From contig DATNIC010000236.1 in NCBI GenBank assembly GCA_035604635.1, positions 7,631-71,630 on the forward strand: a stretch of 64,000 nucleotides of DNA. Direction: 5' to 3'. A model generated the notes under the pieces. The model did not search any database and was not told where the DNA came from. It was given only the letters and a program-made list of their open reading frames with translations. Position numbers and translations under genes: made by a program. Position 1 is the first letter of the stretch. Every line of letters begins with the position of its first letter. Below, in pieces: positions 16,152 to 25,745 of this stretch. This stretch comes from DATNIC01 sp035604635 (GTDB lineage: Bacteria; Vulcanimicrobiota; Vulcanimicrobiia; Vulcanimicrobiales; Vulcanimicrobiaceae).

Positions 16152-17378
16152 TTAGACCGAACGGGCGCTTGCAGTCGAAAGTCGTTTCGCGCGTTCGCTG
16201 CGGTCGGTCCCGAGCGCGATGAGAATCGTCAACACCATGAAGCCGACCGAAACGACGAAGATCGTTCGCGGCTGGCCGTCGTCCAACAGCCAACCGTAGA
16301 TCATCGGGCCAACCGTGCCGCCGATGTTGAACCCGGTGGTGACGATCCCGAAGACGCGACCTGAAGCGCCGGGCGGCGCCGACTCGAGGACGAGCATGTC
16401 GCGCGACGGCATGATCAAACCCGCGAGGAAGCCCACGACGCCCAGAGCAAGGACGACGGCGACCCCGAGATTGACGTAGCCGATCGCGAGCGTGACGAGC
16501 GCCATGACCCCGAAGCCGGCCGCGGCGATGTCGGCGTGGCGCTTCGTTTTATCCGCGAGGTGACCGCCGGTGAGGACCCCGGTCGCGATTCCGATCAAGT
16601 AAGCGGTCAGCGCTGCGCTCGCGACCGCAAGCGGCGTCCCATAGAGTTTCATCAGAGCGACGGCTGAGAAGCTCTGCAGTCCGCTCGTTGAGAGATTCAA
16701 GAACGCAAACCACACGGTCAGCACGATGACGAGCGGTGAGAGCAACGCGCGTGCGCCGACCTTCGCTGCGGTCTGTGGTTGCACCATATGCTGCGGTATG
16801 CCGTCGAGCCGGCGCGCAAACGAAAGCGGTACGGCGACCGCGAGCGCAAGGCCGCCGGCGGCGATGAAGGTGCTTTCCAGGCCCGCGTGCAGCGCGATTC
16901 CGAGCGCGAGCGGCGGCGCGAGCGCGCTCCCGAGAAATCCGGCGAACGTGTGATACGAGAACGCCCGTCCGATCCGCTCCGACGAAATGTGTGAAGAGAG
17001 GATCGCGTAGTCCGCCGGATGGTAGACGCTGTTTGAGACTCCCAAGAGCGCCGCGGCGGTGAGTAGCGTGGCGTAGTCGCGCGTGAGCCCCGCGAGGATG
17101 AACGCAATACCGCCGATGCAGAGGCCGCCGGTCAAGAGCCTGCGCGCGCCGTACCGATCGACGAGAAAGCCCATCGGGGTCTGCGAAATCACCGAGACGA
17201 CGTTGAAGACGGTGAGGATTAGCCCGAGCTGGATGAAGCTCAGGTGCATGCGGTCGCGCAATACCGGAAAGAGCGAGATGAGGACCAGCAAGTGGAAGTG
17301 GCTGATCCAGTGCGCTGACGAGATCAAGAGGATCGTCAGCGCTTCCCCGCGGAGCGCAGCCCGGCTGCTCATGCGCAT
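16152..17378 (-). CDS. MFS transporter, fosmidomycin-resistance/drug efflux type
   Basis: 408 aa, 12 predicted membrane helices. The N-terminal half carries FLVDRYGARRLL (MFS motif A loop after helix 2) and VYHPADYAILSSHI, resembling the Fsr/NreB-type subgroup; the C-terminal half carries VGFLAGLIMPSRDMLV and GTVGPMIYGWLLD. Probably a proton-driven exporter in the inner membrane; substrate unknown. ATG 17378 overlaps the stop of the small secreted protein gene by 1 base (TAATG), so both are likely translated together. Confidence 0.85.
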   Translation of the reverse strand: MRMSSRAALRGEALTILLISSAHWISHFHLLVLISLFPVLRDRMHLSFIQLGLILTVFNVVSVISQTPMGFLVDRYGARRLLTGGLCIGGIAFILAGLTRDYATLLTAAALLGVSNSVYHPADYAILSSHISSERIGRAFSYHTFAGFLGSALAPPLALGIALHAGLESTFIAAGGLALAVAVPLSFARRLDGIPQHMVQPQTAAKVGARALLSPLVIVLTVWFAFLNLSTSGLQSFSAVALMKLYGTPLAVASAALTAYLIGIATGVLTGGHLADKTKRHADIAAAGFGVMALVTLAIGYVNLGVAVVLALGVVGFLAGLIMPSRDMLVLESAPPGASGRVFGIVTTGFNIGGTVGPMIYGWLLDDGQPRTIFVVSVGFMVLTILIALGTDRSERAKRLSTASARSV

Positions 17379-17845
17379 TAGATCGGATAGATTCGGCAGC
17401 GCGTGGAGCTCGGCTTCTCTTTCGCGTATTCTTCACCGTAGGGGAGACGCGCGTAGGGTGACTGCCATTCGCTTCCATCGGCGTAGTGGACACGTGAGGG
17501 GTAGGCTCGAACTTCGCTCCACAAGGTCGGGCCGATCTGGCGGATCCCCAAGCCGACGTACCAGTTGTGCTTAATCGTTGCGCCCGGCAGGAAGCTGCCG
17601 ACGTCGTGCATCGTGTCGTCCGTTCCGTCACCCCACCAAATGCGAAAATCGATCCAGTCGGCGGTCAACTTTCCGAGATTCGTAAAGGCTGCGGCGATCA
17701 GCGCCGCGTCCGACACGTACATAAAACTTACCATCATCGCGCACGAGCTGAGCCGGACCGGGACGTCGCTTTGGGCGCGCGCTGGAGCAAAAGGCAGGAG
17801 GGCAACGCAGATCGCCACCAGCTGCAAAAGTCTCAAGACCCGCAT
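17378..17845 (-). CDS. Small secreted protein of unknown function
   Basis: 155 aa. A clear signal peptide (positive MRVLR, hydrophobic LLQLVAICVALLPFA, cleavage near ARAQS at about residue 25). The mature part is about 130 aa, rich in Trp, Tyr and Gly (DWIDFRIWWGDGTDD, HNWYVGLGIRQIG), with a predicted beta-sandwich-like pattern and two cysteines (about 35 and 151) that could form a disulfide. Not recognised. The stop overlaps the start of the downstream MFS gene, so it may be an exported partner of that transporter; that is only context. Confidence 0.7.
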   Translation of the reverse strand: MRVLRLLQLVAICVALLPFAPARAQSDVPVRLSSCAMMVSFMYVSDAALIAAAFTNLGKLTADWIDFRIWWGDGTDDTMHDVGSFLPGATIKHNWYVGLGIRQIGPTLWSEVRAYPSRVHYADGSEWQSPYARLPYGEEYAKEKPSSTRCRIYPI

Positions 17846-17934
17846 GGCCCTAGTGTACCAGTTTTGGAGGACGCGTTCATGAGGCAGAACCGGAACGCGG
17901 GACTTTTTGGCGGTCGCCGCGTACCCCGTGAGGC

Positions 17935-19170
17935 GTGAGCCACGCCGGCGTCAAGCAGGGCATCTTCGCCGATGCCAACTACCGCGCGTATTTCGCCGGA
18001 TTCTTGAGCGCCGAAGCCGGCGTCCAAATCCAATATGTGGCGATCGGCTGGCAGGTCTTCATCATCACACGCAGCCCGCTCGACCTCGGTTTGGTCGGAC
18101 TGATGATGTGGCTCCCCGCGATCCTCTTCATACTGGCTTCGGGGATGCTCGCCGATCGCTTCAGCCGGCGAAACATCGTCGTTGCCGGCCGTTTCGGCGA
18201 GGTCGCATGCGCAGCTGCATTCGTTGTCATGATCGCGGCCGGGGTTCGCTCACCGTGGGCTTATCTAGCGATGGTTTTCGTCTTGGGGACCGCGCGAGCG
18301 CTCGCCAATCCCGCCCAACGCACGCTCCTTGCGAACATCGTCCCGGCCGAGCGCTACGCCAACGCGCAGGCGACGTACGTCTCGGGCCGCGAGGTCCTCT
18401 CGATGGCGTCTCCTGCGCTCGGCGGCGTGCTGATCGCGGCGTTCTCGACGATCGCGGCATTCGGCATGGCGGCCGCCGCGGGGCTCATCGCAGCAGCCGG
18501 GCTGTCGATGCTGCGCGTCCCGCAAGCGGAGCGGAGTGCGGAGCCGCAAACGTGGAAGGCCTTCCTTGCCGGTTTTTCGTTCGTCCGCGCGCAGCCGATC
18601 ATCGCCGGGGCGATCACGCTCGATCTCTTCGCCGTCCTCTTCGGTGGGGCGAGCGCGCTCTTTCCGATTTACGCCGATACGATCTTGCATGCCGGTCCAA
18701 TCGGACTCGGACTCTTGCGCAGCGCGCCATCGATCGGCGCAGCTGCAGTCGCGGCATTTCTGGCGCGGAATCCACCAAGTCGCCGCGTCGGCTCGCTCCT
18801 GCTCAGCGTCGTGACCGGCTACGGCGTCGCGATCATCATCTTCGGCCTCTCGACGGTGCTGTGGCTCTCGCTTGCTGCACTCGCAGTCGCCGGCGCCTTT
18901 GACGTCGTCAGCGTCGTGATCCGCAGTGCGGTTATCCAGCTCAATACGCCCGACGCGATGCGCGGGCGGGTCAGCGCGATCGAGTCGGTGTTCATCATCT
19001 CCTCCGGCCAGCTCGGCGGCTTCGAATCGGGCGCGGTCGCCGCGCTGATCGGGACGGTCCCTTCGGTCGTCGCCGGCGGGGTTGCGACCTTAGTCACGGT
19101 CGCGGCGTGCGCGGTCCTGTTCCCCACCTTGCGCAACGCTGACACGTTGCAGCACGTTCGAGAGACATGA
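17935..19170 (+). CDS. MFS transporter, EntS/MFS_3 type
   Basis: 411 aa, 12 helices. NYRAYFAGFLSAEAGVQIQYVAIGWQVF at the start and GMLADRFSRRNIV (motif A) are typical of the enterobactin-exporter EntS-like family; PAQRTLLANIVPAERYANA in the middle matches the family's central loop. A proton-driven exporter is likely; substrate unknown. Start GTG 17935 is chosen by the conserved N-terminus. The stop overlaps the M16 protease start (ATGA). Divergent from the small secreted protein gene, with a short 89-bp intergenic space that must hold both promoters. Confidence 0.86.
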   Translation: MSHAGVKQGIFADANYRAYFAGFLSAEAGVQIQYVAIGWQVFIITRSPLDLGLVGLMMWLPAILFILASGMLADRFSRRNIVVAGRFGEVACAAAFVVMIAAGVRSPWAYLAMVFVLGTARALANPAQRTLLANIVPAERYANAQATYVSGREVLSMASPALGGVLIAAFSTIAAFGMAAAAGLIAAAGLSMLRVPQAERSAEPQTWKAFLAGFSFVRAQPIIAGAITLDLFAVLFGGASALFPIYADTILHAGPIGLGLLRSAPSIGAAAVAAFLARNPPSRRVGSLLLSVVTGYGVAIIIFGLSTVLWLSLAALAVAGAFDVVSVVIRSAVIQLNTPDAMRGRVSAIESVFIISSGQLGGFESGAVAALIGTVPSVVAGGVATLVTVAACAVLFPTLRNADTLQHVRET

Positions 19171-21848
19171 TGCATTACGTCCTTCGCGCCGTTGCCGCCG
19201 GCTTGCTCACCCTTGGCCTGCTCGCCGGAAGCGCCGCCGGGATCAACGGCGCGGCGCCCGCCATCCTCGATGCGACCTTGCGCAACGGCCTGCGCGTCAT
19301 CATCGTCCGCAACGCGATCGCGCCGGTCGTCTCGACGGATCTCGTCTATCTGGTCGGCTCGCGCGACGATCCGGCGCAGTTCACGGGGATGGCGCATGCT
19401 CAAGAGCACATGATGTATCGGGGGACGTCCAATCTCTCTTCGAGCGAGCTCGAGACGATCGCCACCGCGCTCGGCGGGAGCTTCAACGCCCAGACGCGCG
19501 ATACGCTGACGGAATTTCAGTTCACCGTCCCAGCCGCGAATCTCGACGCTATTCTGCGCATAGAGTCGGACCGGATGCGCGACGTTCTCGATGCGCAAGC
19601 GCAGTGGGCCGACGAGCGCGGCGCGATCGAGCAAGAGGTCGCCCGCGACGACTCGATCCCTGGGAACGACTTCTTCCGCGATGCCCAAGCCATAGCGTTC
19701 GCCGGGACGTCGTATGCTCGGGACGGTGTCGGCACGAAGGCGTCGTTCGACCGGCTGACCGGCCCGCAGATCAAGGCTTTCTACAACAAGTGGTACGCGC
19801 CGAACAACGCGGTCCTCGTCATCGCGGGTGCCGTCGATCCGCAGGCCGCGCTCGCGCAGGTCCGTGCGCGCTTTGAAGCGATTCCGAAGAAGCCGATCCC
19901 CGAACATCAACGCGCGAAGTTTCTCCCGCTCAAGCGGACGGTGATCCGGCGCGAAAGCTCGCTCATCTATCCGCTCGCGGCGATCGGTTTCCGCATGCCG
20001 GGGATCAATAGTCCGGATTTCGTCACGTCCTACGTGTTGCAGGGGATCCTCGACGCGCAGCGCGGTCCGCTGCACGCGCTCGCCGCCGGCGGTGAAGCGC
20101 TCGACGGTGAATGGGTCGCGATGCCGTACTTTCCCGAGGGTCAGCTGTGCTTCGCGATCGCGGCGCTCAATCCGGGGAGCAACCCGGACCAGATGCTCCC
20201 GCGTTTACAGAGCATCCTCACCGGTTACGCGCAACACGGCGTGCCGCGCGAGCTGTTCGAGTCGACCAAACGCCGCCTGATCGCGAGCCAAGAATTCGGG
20301 CGCAATTCGATCTCGCAGCTCGCTTCCGACTGGGCCGACACCATTGCGCTCGACGGCGAACCGACGATCGCGCGGGAACAGCAGCTCATCGCGGCGGTCA
20401 CGCTGGCGGACGTGAATCGGATTGCGGCCCGCTATCTCGATGTCAAGTCCGCGATCATAGGCGCGTTGACGCCCTCGGCGAACGCGTCGTCCTCTCGAGC
20501 TCCGGCGCCGTCGCAGCAGGGGCCGGAGAATCCGCTGCAGTCGCGTGCGCCGTCGTTTCGCGTCCCGAGCTGGGCGAACGGGATCGTTCATGACGTGCGC
20601 GTCCCGGCGGCGGGAACGCCTCTTGCGCAGATGAAGCTCCCCAACGGGATCACGCTGATCGTTCAGCCCGAGGCGATCTCGAACTCCGTCTTCGTTTTTG
20701 GATCGGTCAAGACCATCCCCGTTTTGCAAGAGCCGCCGGGCCGTGACGGAGTCGCGAACATCCTCGGCGCGCTCTTCGAGTACGGAACGGCAACCGCCGA
20801 TCGTGCGACGTTCCAGCGCCAGCTCGACGATGCGGATGCGATGGAGATCGGCGGCCCCGATTTTCGCTTGCAGGCGACCCCGCAGAATTTCGAGCGATCG
20901 GTCAGCCTGCTCGCGAGCAACGTCCTTCAGCCGCGCTTCGATTCCGCAACGTTCGAAATCGCGCGGCGGCGGGTCGCGGCCGACTTGGCGACGACCTACA
21001 GCGGGACGCACAGCATCGCGGTGAAGCAGGCGGCGCAGAAACTCTTGCCCGCAGGCGATCCCGAGCTGCGCGAGCCGAGCATCCCGACCGTCGCGTCGCT
21101 GACGCTCGACGACGTAAAGTCGTACTATGCCAAAACGTTTCGTCCCGACGTGACGACGATCGTCGTGATCGGGAACGTCACGCCGCAGCGTGCGCGCGCT
21201 GCGATCGAATCGTCGTTCGGCAGTTGGCGCGCCGGCGGCGCACCGCCGAATTTAGAACTCGCGCCCCTTCCGCTCAATGCGGGCGGCAGAGTCCACGTGC
21301 CGATCCCCTCGGTCCAGCAAGATGACGTCACGCTCGAGCAGATCGTCACTGCTCGCCGTTCGGATCCAGCGTACTACCCTTTGCAGCTAGGCAATGCGGT
21401 GCTCGGCGGCGGCGCCGGCGGGCCCGAGCTGAGCCGTTTGTTCCGCGATCTCCGGCAGAACTCCGGACTCGTGTACTTCGTCTCGTCGCGGTTTGCCATG
21501 GGGCCCACTCGCTCGCGCTTCGTGATTCGCTTCGCCTCGGCACCTCCGAACGAATCGCGGATCGAGTCGATCATCGACTCCAATATCGCCAAGATGCAGG
21601 CCGAGCCGGTTGGCGACGACGAGCTCGCGCTGATCAAGGCGTCGGTGGTGCGCCGTGCGGTCGTCGGAGGCGCAGCGATCGATGCGATCGGAAACTCGTT
21701 GCTCGACTACGCCACCACGGGCCTCCCGCTCGATCAGAGCCGGATCGATGCGGAGCGGTTCCTCGCTACCGACGCGAGCGCGGTTCGTTCGGCGTTCGCT
21801 ACCTACGTCAAGCCGCAAAACTTCGTCCGAACGATCGAAGGGCCGTAG
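19167..21848 (+). CDS. M16-family zinc metallopeptidase (insulinase/PqqL-like), secreted
   Basis: 893 aa with two homologous M16 halves. Signal peptide at residues about 1-28. The first half has the inverted zinc site HAQEH (about 77-81, HxxEH) and a downstream Glu in ERGAIEQEVARD, so it is active. The second half (from about 480) lacks HxxEH, as usual for the inactive partner half. Probably periplasmic or surface processing of peptides. ATG 19167 overlaps the MFS stop. The stop TAG abuts the stop of the convergent binding-protein gene (TAGCTA palindrome). Confidence 0.9.
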   Translation: MMHYVLRAVAAGLLTLGLLAGSAAGINGAAPAILDATLRNGLRVIIVRNAIAPVVSTDLVYLVGSRDDPAQFTGMAHAQEHMMYRGTSNLSSSELETIATALGGSFNAQTRDTLTEFQFTVPAANLDAILRIESDRMRDVLDAQAQWADERGAIEQEVARDDSIPGNDFFRDAQAIAFAGTSYARDGVGTKASFDRLTGPQIKAFYNKWYAPNNAVLVIAGAVDPQAALAQVRARFEAIPKKPIPEHQRAKFLPLKRTVIRRESSLIYPLAAIGFRMPGINSPDFVTSYVLQGILDAQRGPLHALAAGGEALDGEWVAMPYFPEGQLCFAIAALNPGSNPDQMLPRLQSILTGYAQHGVPRELFESTKRRLIASQEFGRNSISQLASDWADTIALDGEPTIAREQQLIAAVTLADVNRIAARYLDVKSAIIGALTPSANASSSRAPAPSQQGPENPLQSRAPSFRVPSWANGIVHDVRVPAAGTPLAQMKLPNGITLIVQPEAISNSVFVFGSVKTIPVLQEPPGRDGVANILGALFEYGTATADRATFQRQLDDADAMEIGGPDFRLQATPQNFERSVSLLASNVLQPRFDSATFEIARRRVAADLATTYSGTHSIAVKQAAQKLLPAGDPELREPSIPTVASLTLDDVKSYYAKTFRPDVTTIVVIGNVTPQRARAAIESSFGSWRAGGAPPNLELAPLPLNAGGRVHVPIPSVQQDDVTLEQIVTARRSDPAYYPLQLGNAVLGGGAGGPELSRLFRDLRQNSGLVYFVSSRFAMGPTRSRFVIRFASAPPNESRIESIIDSNIAKMQAEPVGDDELALIKASVVRRAVVGGAAIDAIGNSLLDYATTGLPLDQSRIDAERFLATDASAVRSAFATYVKPQNFVRTIEGP

Positions 21849-22787
21849 CTACTTCGCGAGGAGATCGACCGCGCTCATCGGCCGGTCGAGGATGTGGTAT
21901 CGATAAGCTAGGTTGAGCTGGCCTTGGATGATCGACGGATCGAGCATGGTTGGGAACGGAGCGCGCACCATCGAGCCGATCGTCTGGATGTCGATTTTCG
22001 AAAACTTTGCGAGGAGCTGCGCCGACTGATAGTGATGGGCATTTGCCCAGCTCCCGGCCTCGTAGATGATGGTGATGAACTTCTTCGCGAGCTCCTTGTT
22101 CGTGGCGTACCACTGGGCCGTTGAGAACCAGACGCCGATCACCAATTGCGACCCGAGGGCGTCGTGCGGCTTCGCAACGACCTGCAGATTCTCGCTCTTC
22201 ACTGCCGCGGAGAGCCATGGTTCGGTGATCATCGCCGCATCGGCCAGGCCGTTCCGGAGCGCGAACTGCATCTCGCCCAGCGGGATGTAGATAAAGTGGA
22301 CCTTCGTGAAGTCCGCACCGCCTCGATCCATCCACGCGTCGATTGCGACGAGACTTTGGTCGCTCCGGCCCGCGATGGCGACCGTCTTGCCTTCGAGATC
22401 TCGCGGGCCGTGAAGGGGAGAGTTCCGCTTCGTGACGAGCGCAATAATCGGCGTCTTACTCGAGTACAGCCCGCCGCCCGCCAGGAACACCAACGGCGTT
22501 CCGCCGCTGATGGTCTTTGCAAGGTAAATGACGTTCGCTATGCCGAGGTCGATCGTCCCCGACGCAACTCCGGTTGCGATCGCGACGCCTGAGCTGAACA
22601 TTCGAAGCTCGACTCGCAAGCCGGCTTGCCTGAAGAGTCCCAACTCCTGCGCATAGTACGCTTCGGCGTAGGCGTCCCCGGCAGTCGTCCCAATCCGAAT
22701 GACCTGCTCCCGTTGAGCGCCTACCGGTGCGGCCGAGACGAGGAAGACGATCGAGGTGAGGAGCGCGACGAGCCGAGCGAGCCTCAT
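21849..22787 (-). CDS. NMT1/SsuA-like ABC substrate-binding protein (tandem copy 3)
   Basis: 312 aa. Signal peptide (MRLARLVALLTSIVFLVSAAPVGA). The mature part is a type II periplasmic binding protein of the nitrate/sulfonate/HMP (NMT1/THI5) group: YAEAYYAQELGLFRQAGLRVELRMF, then SGTIDLGIANV, then EPWLSAAV. ATG 22787 overlaps the upstream paralogue's stop (ATGA); a longer upstream reading frame is only a shadow of that neighbour. Family members bind small anionic or pyrimidine ligands for an ABC importer, but no permease or ATPase is linked. Third gene of a three-gene tandem array. Confidence 0.85.
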   Translation of the reverse strand: MRLARLVALLTSIVFLVSAAPVGAQREQVIRIGTTAGDAYAEAYYAQELGLFRQAGLRVELRMFSSGVAIATGVASGTIDLGIANVIYLAKTISGGTPLVFLAGGGLYSSKTPIIALVTKRNSPLHGPRDLEGKTVAIAGRSDQSLVAIDAWMDRGGADFTKVHFIYIPLGEMQFALRNGLADAAMITEPWLSAAVKSENLQVVAKPHDALGSQLVIGVWFSTAQWYATNKELAKKFITIIYEAGSWANAHHYQSAQLLAKFSKIDIQTIGSMVRAPFPTMLDPSIIQGQLNLAYRYHILDRPMSAVDLLAK

Positions 22788-23734
22788 CTCGCGATCAAAG
22801 CGCTTGCGTCGATCGGCCGGTCGATCGTGTGGTAGCGGTACGCCAGATTGAGTTGCGGTTGGATCAGCGAGACGTCGAGGCTTTGCGCATACGGCGCCCG
22901 CGTCATCGATCGGATCGTTTGGACGTCGATCTTCGAATACTTTGCAAGGAGCCGAGCCGACTGCTCGTGATGGGTGTTTCCCCACCTTCCGGCTTGGTAG
23001 ATGACGTCGGCGAAGCGTTTCGCAAGCGTTCGATTCTTGGCGTACCACGTAGCCGTCGTAAACCAGACGCCGATCACGAACTGTGAATCGATGTCATCGT
23101 ACGGGCGGGCCAGGACGCGCGCGTAGCCTCTCTTTAGCGCTGCTGAGAGCCACGGCTCGGTGGCGAGGACCGCGTCGACGAGCCGGTTCTCGAGCGCGGC
23201 CTCCTGGTCGGCCCACGCGAGCTCGATGAAGTGGACTTTAGAGGCGCTTGCGCCGTTGCGATCCATCCAGGCTGCGATTCCGACCTGGGCGGTATCTCCC
23301 AGCGCGGTGATCGCGACCGTCCTGCCCTCGAGATCCCTTGCGCTGCGGATCGGAGAGTCGCGCAGAACGTTCAGCGCGACGATCGGGCTTTTCGCCGAAT
23401 ACATCCCGCCCCCGGCGAGGAGGACGAAGGGGGCGCCGCGGGCGACGGCCTTCGAGACGTTCATGACGTTCGAGATGCCGACGTCGATCGCGTCGGAGTT
23501 CATACCCGTGCTGATGGCCGCGCCGGTGCTGAACGGCCTGATTTCGGCCCGTATCCCGGCTTTTTTGAAGAGTCCCGTTTCTTGCGCATAATAGGCCTCG
23601 GCAAATGCGTCGCCGGCCGTCATCCCGACGCGGATAACCGGTTCGGGCTGCGCGGCGAGCGGTGCCGCCGGCGAAGCACAGAGGGTGGTCGAGACGAGCA
23701 ATGCGCCGAGCCGGACGGACACCGCAAACTTCAC
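22784..23734 (-). CDS. NMT1/SsuA-like ABC substrate-binding protein (tandem copy 2)
   Basis: 316 aa, paralogue of its two neighbours, with the same layout: signal peptide ending near PLAAQ, AFAEAYYAQETGLFKKAGI at about residue 45-62, DAIDVGISNV, LEGRTVAITALGD and ATEPWLSAAL. Conserved Trp and Tyr in the C-terminal half (GVWFTTATWYAKNR) may line the ligand site. ATG 23734 overlaps the previous stop and its own stop overlaps copy 3, so the three are translationally coupled. Divergence between copies suggests different ligands. No transport machinery is in this window. Confidence 0.85.
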   Translation of the reverse strand: MKFAVSVRLGALLVSTTLCASPAAPLAAQPEPVIRVGMTAGDAFAEAYYAQETGLFKKAGIRAEIRPFSTGAAISTGMNSDAIDVGISNVMNVSKAVARGAPFVLLAGGGMYSAKSPIVALNVLRDSPIRSARDLEGRTVAITALGDTAQVGIAAWMDRNGASASKVHFIELAWADQEAALENRLVDAVLATEPWLSAALKRGYARVLARPYDDIDSQFVIGVWFTTATWYAKNRTLAKRFADVIYQAGRWGNTHHEQSARLLAKYSKIDVQTIRSMTRAPYAQSLDVSLIQPQLNLAYRYHTIDRPIDASALIAR

Positions 23735-24669
23735 TTCGCGATGATGTCGTTCGCGTTAAGCGGTCCATCGATGGCGCGAATTTTGTATGCCCAGTCGAGC
23801 TGCGGCTGGATCAGAGCCGGGGCGAGGGAGGTCGAATACGGAGCGCGCGTCGCAGCGCGGATCGTTTGCACGTCGAGCCGGGCGAAGGTTGCAAGCATCG
23901 GCGCCGTCTGGTCGTGGTGCGCGTTGGCCCAGCGCGCCGTCTCGTAGATCACGCTGGCAAAGCGCTTGGCCGTCGTCATGTTTTTCGCGTACCACGAAGT
24001 GGACGTAAACCACACTCCGATCAGGAACTCCGGCGCAACGGCATCATAAGGCTTGGCGAGGATGCGCGCACTCCCGTTGTGCAACGCCGCGGAGAGCCAG
24101 GGCTCGGTCATCATCGCAGCATCGGCGAGCCCGCTTTGAATGGCCGCGCCCATATCTGCAAATGGGATTTGGATGAGGCGGACTTTCGAGGGGTCCGCGT
24201 TATTTTTCTCGAGCCAGGCCGAAACGCCGATCTGCGTTTGATCGCCGATCGCTGTGATCGCGAGGGTCTTCCCCTCGAGGTCTTTGGCTGTCGCAATGTG
24301 CGCGTTCTTGGCGATGCACAGCGCCGAGATCGGCGCCCGCGACGAATACAATCCGCCGCCGGCGATGAACACGAGCGGCGCGCCGTGTTCGATCTGACGG
24401 GCGAGGAAGGCGACGTTCGAAACGCCGACGTCGATTGCTCCGGATGAAACGCCGGTCGCGATGGCCGCGCCCGTCGTGAACCGCGTGATCTCGACGTTCA
24501 AGCCGGCCTTCTTGAAGAAGCCCATCTCCTGGGCATAATAGCCTTCTGCAAACGCATCGCTGGCGGTGACGCCGAGCCGGAGCGGCGGCTCCGCCGCTGC
24601 GCTGGGCGTCCCGGCTGGCGACACCAACAAAACGAGCGAGACCAGAACCCCGGCTAGCTGAGCACGCAC
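23731..24669 (-). CDS. NMT1/SsuA-like ABC substrate-binding protein (tandem copy 1)
   Basis: 312 aa, first gene of the tandem unit. Start GTG 24669 gives a clean signal peptide (MRAQLAGVLVSLVLLVSPAGTPSA). Mature motifs are AFAEGYYAQEMGFFKKAGLNVEI, GAIDVGVSNVAF, LEGKTLAITAIGD and MTEPWLSAAL, shared with the other copies and with the protein at 52453-53391. It lies 95 bp after bioB on the same strand, so it could be read from the biotin operon or from its own promoter in that gap. Ligand unknown; NMT1/THI5 relatives bind pyrimidines, sulfonates, nitrate or riboflavin-like compounds. Confidence 0.85.
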   Translation of the reverse strand: MRAQLAGVLVSLVLLVSPAGTPSAAAEPPLRLGVTASDAFAEGYYAQEMGFFKKAGLNVEITRFTTGAAIATGVSSGAIDVGVSNVAFLARQIEHGAPLVFIAGGGLYSSRAPISALCIAKNAHIATAKDLEGKTLAITAIGDQTQIGVSAWLEKNNADPSKVRLIQIPFADMGAAIQSGLADAAMMTEPWLSAALHNGSARILAKPYDAVAPEFLIGVWFTSTSWYAKNMTTAKRFASVIYETARWANAHHDQTAPMLATFARLDVQTIRAATRAPYSTSLAPALIQPQLDWAYKIRAIDGPLNANDIIAK

Positions 24670-24764
24670 GCAGCTTACGTTCGTTCGCGTTCCCGCAGGC
24701 TCATGCCGTGGGCCATCACACGGTCCTTCGGAGTAAAGTTATTGTAAAGAAACGCGGCATAGGC

Positions 24765-25745
24765 CTAGGCCATGACTTCGAAGCCCAGTCGTTCGAGCAT
24801 CGCGAAGTCGTCCTCGGCTTGACGGCCCTTCGTCGTGAGATAGTCGCCGATGACGAGGCCGCTCGCGCCGCTGCGCATCCCGAGGTCTTGCAGGCCGCGA
24901 AGCGTGATCTCCCTCCCGCCCGCAAAGCGGACCAGCGCCGAGGGCAGCGCGAGGCGCGTCATCGCGACGAAGCGCAGCGCTTCGAATGGTTCGACCAGCG
25001 ACTGTTCGGCGAGCGGCGTCCCCGGCCGGGGGTTGATGAAGTTGATCGGGACTTCGGCGGGTTCGAGCGCCTGCAGCTCGGCCAGGAAATCGAGCCGGTC
25101 TTCGATCGTTTCGCCCATTCCGATGATTCCGCCGCAGCACAGTTCGAGGCCGTGGCGTTTGACCAGCGCGCACGTCTCGAGCCGCTCCTCATAAGTATGG
25201 GTGGTGCAGATCGCCGGGAAATGACGGCGCGACGTCTCGAGATTGTGATTGACCTTGTCGACGCCGCATTCGACGAGGACGCGCAGGTGCGCTTCGGTCA
25301 TGATGCCCAGCGAGACCGCAACGCGCAGCGGGAGTTCGCGCTTGATGCGCCGGACCGATTCGGCGACGCGTCCGAGCAGAGCGTCCGAAGGACCACGCAC
25401 GGCGACGACGATGCAGAATTCTCCGGCTCCACGCGCGTGCGCGGCGCGTGCGGCTTCGAGGAACGACTCGACGGTTTGCAGTGGTTCAGCCTGCACGTCG
25501 CTCGCGTAGCGCGCGCTCTGCGAACAGAAATGACAGTCCTCGGAGCAGCCGCCGCGTTTGGCATTGAAGAGTACCTCGACCGCGGCCTGACTGCCGACGA
25601 AGGAGGTCCGCACGTCGTCGGCAAGCGCGAGCAGATCGGCGAGTTCTCCGGCGGGGAGTGCTGCGAGCGCGTCGAGCTGCGCGCGGCCCGCCGGACGGCG
25701 CTCTTCGAGCAGCCTGCGGCGGGCGTCTACGATCGCGTGGTCGAT
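24765..25745 (-). CDS. bioB: Biotin synthase (radical SAM), near-cognate ATC start proposed
   Basis: Inserts sulfur into dethiobiotin. About 326 aa. The radical-SAM cluster motif is GGCSEDCHFC (CxxxCxxC) at about residue 65-74; HNLETSRRHFP and CGGIIGMGET are BioB signatures; the C-terminal FAGGREITL is also typical. The conserved N-terminus begins well before any usable ATG, GTG or TTG. A perfect AGGAGG at 25753-25758 sits 7 nt ahead of ATC 25745 (or 4 nt ahead of ATC 25748), inside the bioD 3' end, so an ATC start is the best reading. A CTG further in lacks a Shine-Dalgarno site. Last gene of bioAFDB. Confidence 0.9.
   Translation of the reverse strand: MDHAIVDARRRLLEERRPAGRAQLDALAALPAGELADLLALADDVRTSFVGSQAAVEVLFNAKRGGCSEDCHFCSQSARYASDVQAEPLQTVESFLEAARAAHARGAGEFCIVVAVRGPSDALLGRVAESVRRIKRELPLRVAVSLGIMTEAHLRVLVECGVDKVNHNLETSRRHFPAICTTHTYEERLETCALVKRHGLELCCGGIIGMGETIEDRLDFLAELQALEPAEVPINFINPRPGTPLAEQSLVEPFEALRFVAMTRLALPSALVRFAGGREITLRGLQDLGMRSGASGLVIGDYLTTKGRQAEDDFAMLERLGFEVMA

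Noticed and set aside
24670..24764. Short ORF (MAHGMSLRERERT) between bioB and the binding-protein array as a leader peptide
   Set aside because: Only 13 codons, does not overlap the next start, and shows no regulatory feature; kept as chance.
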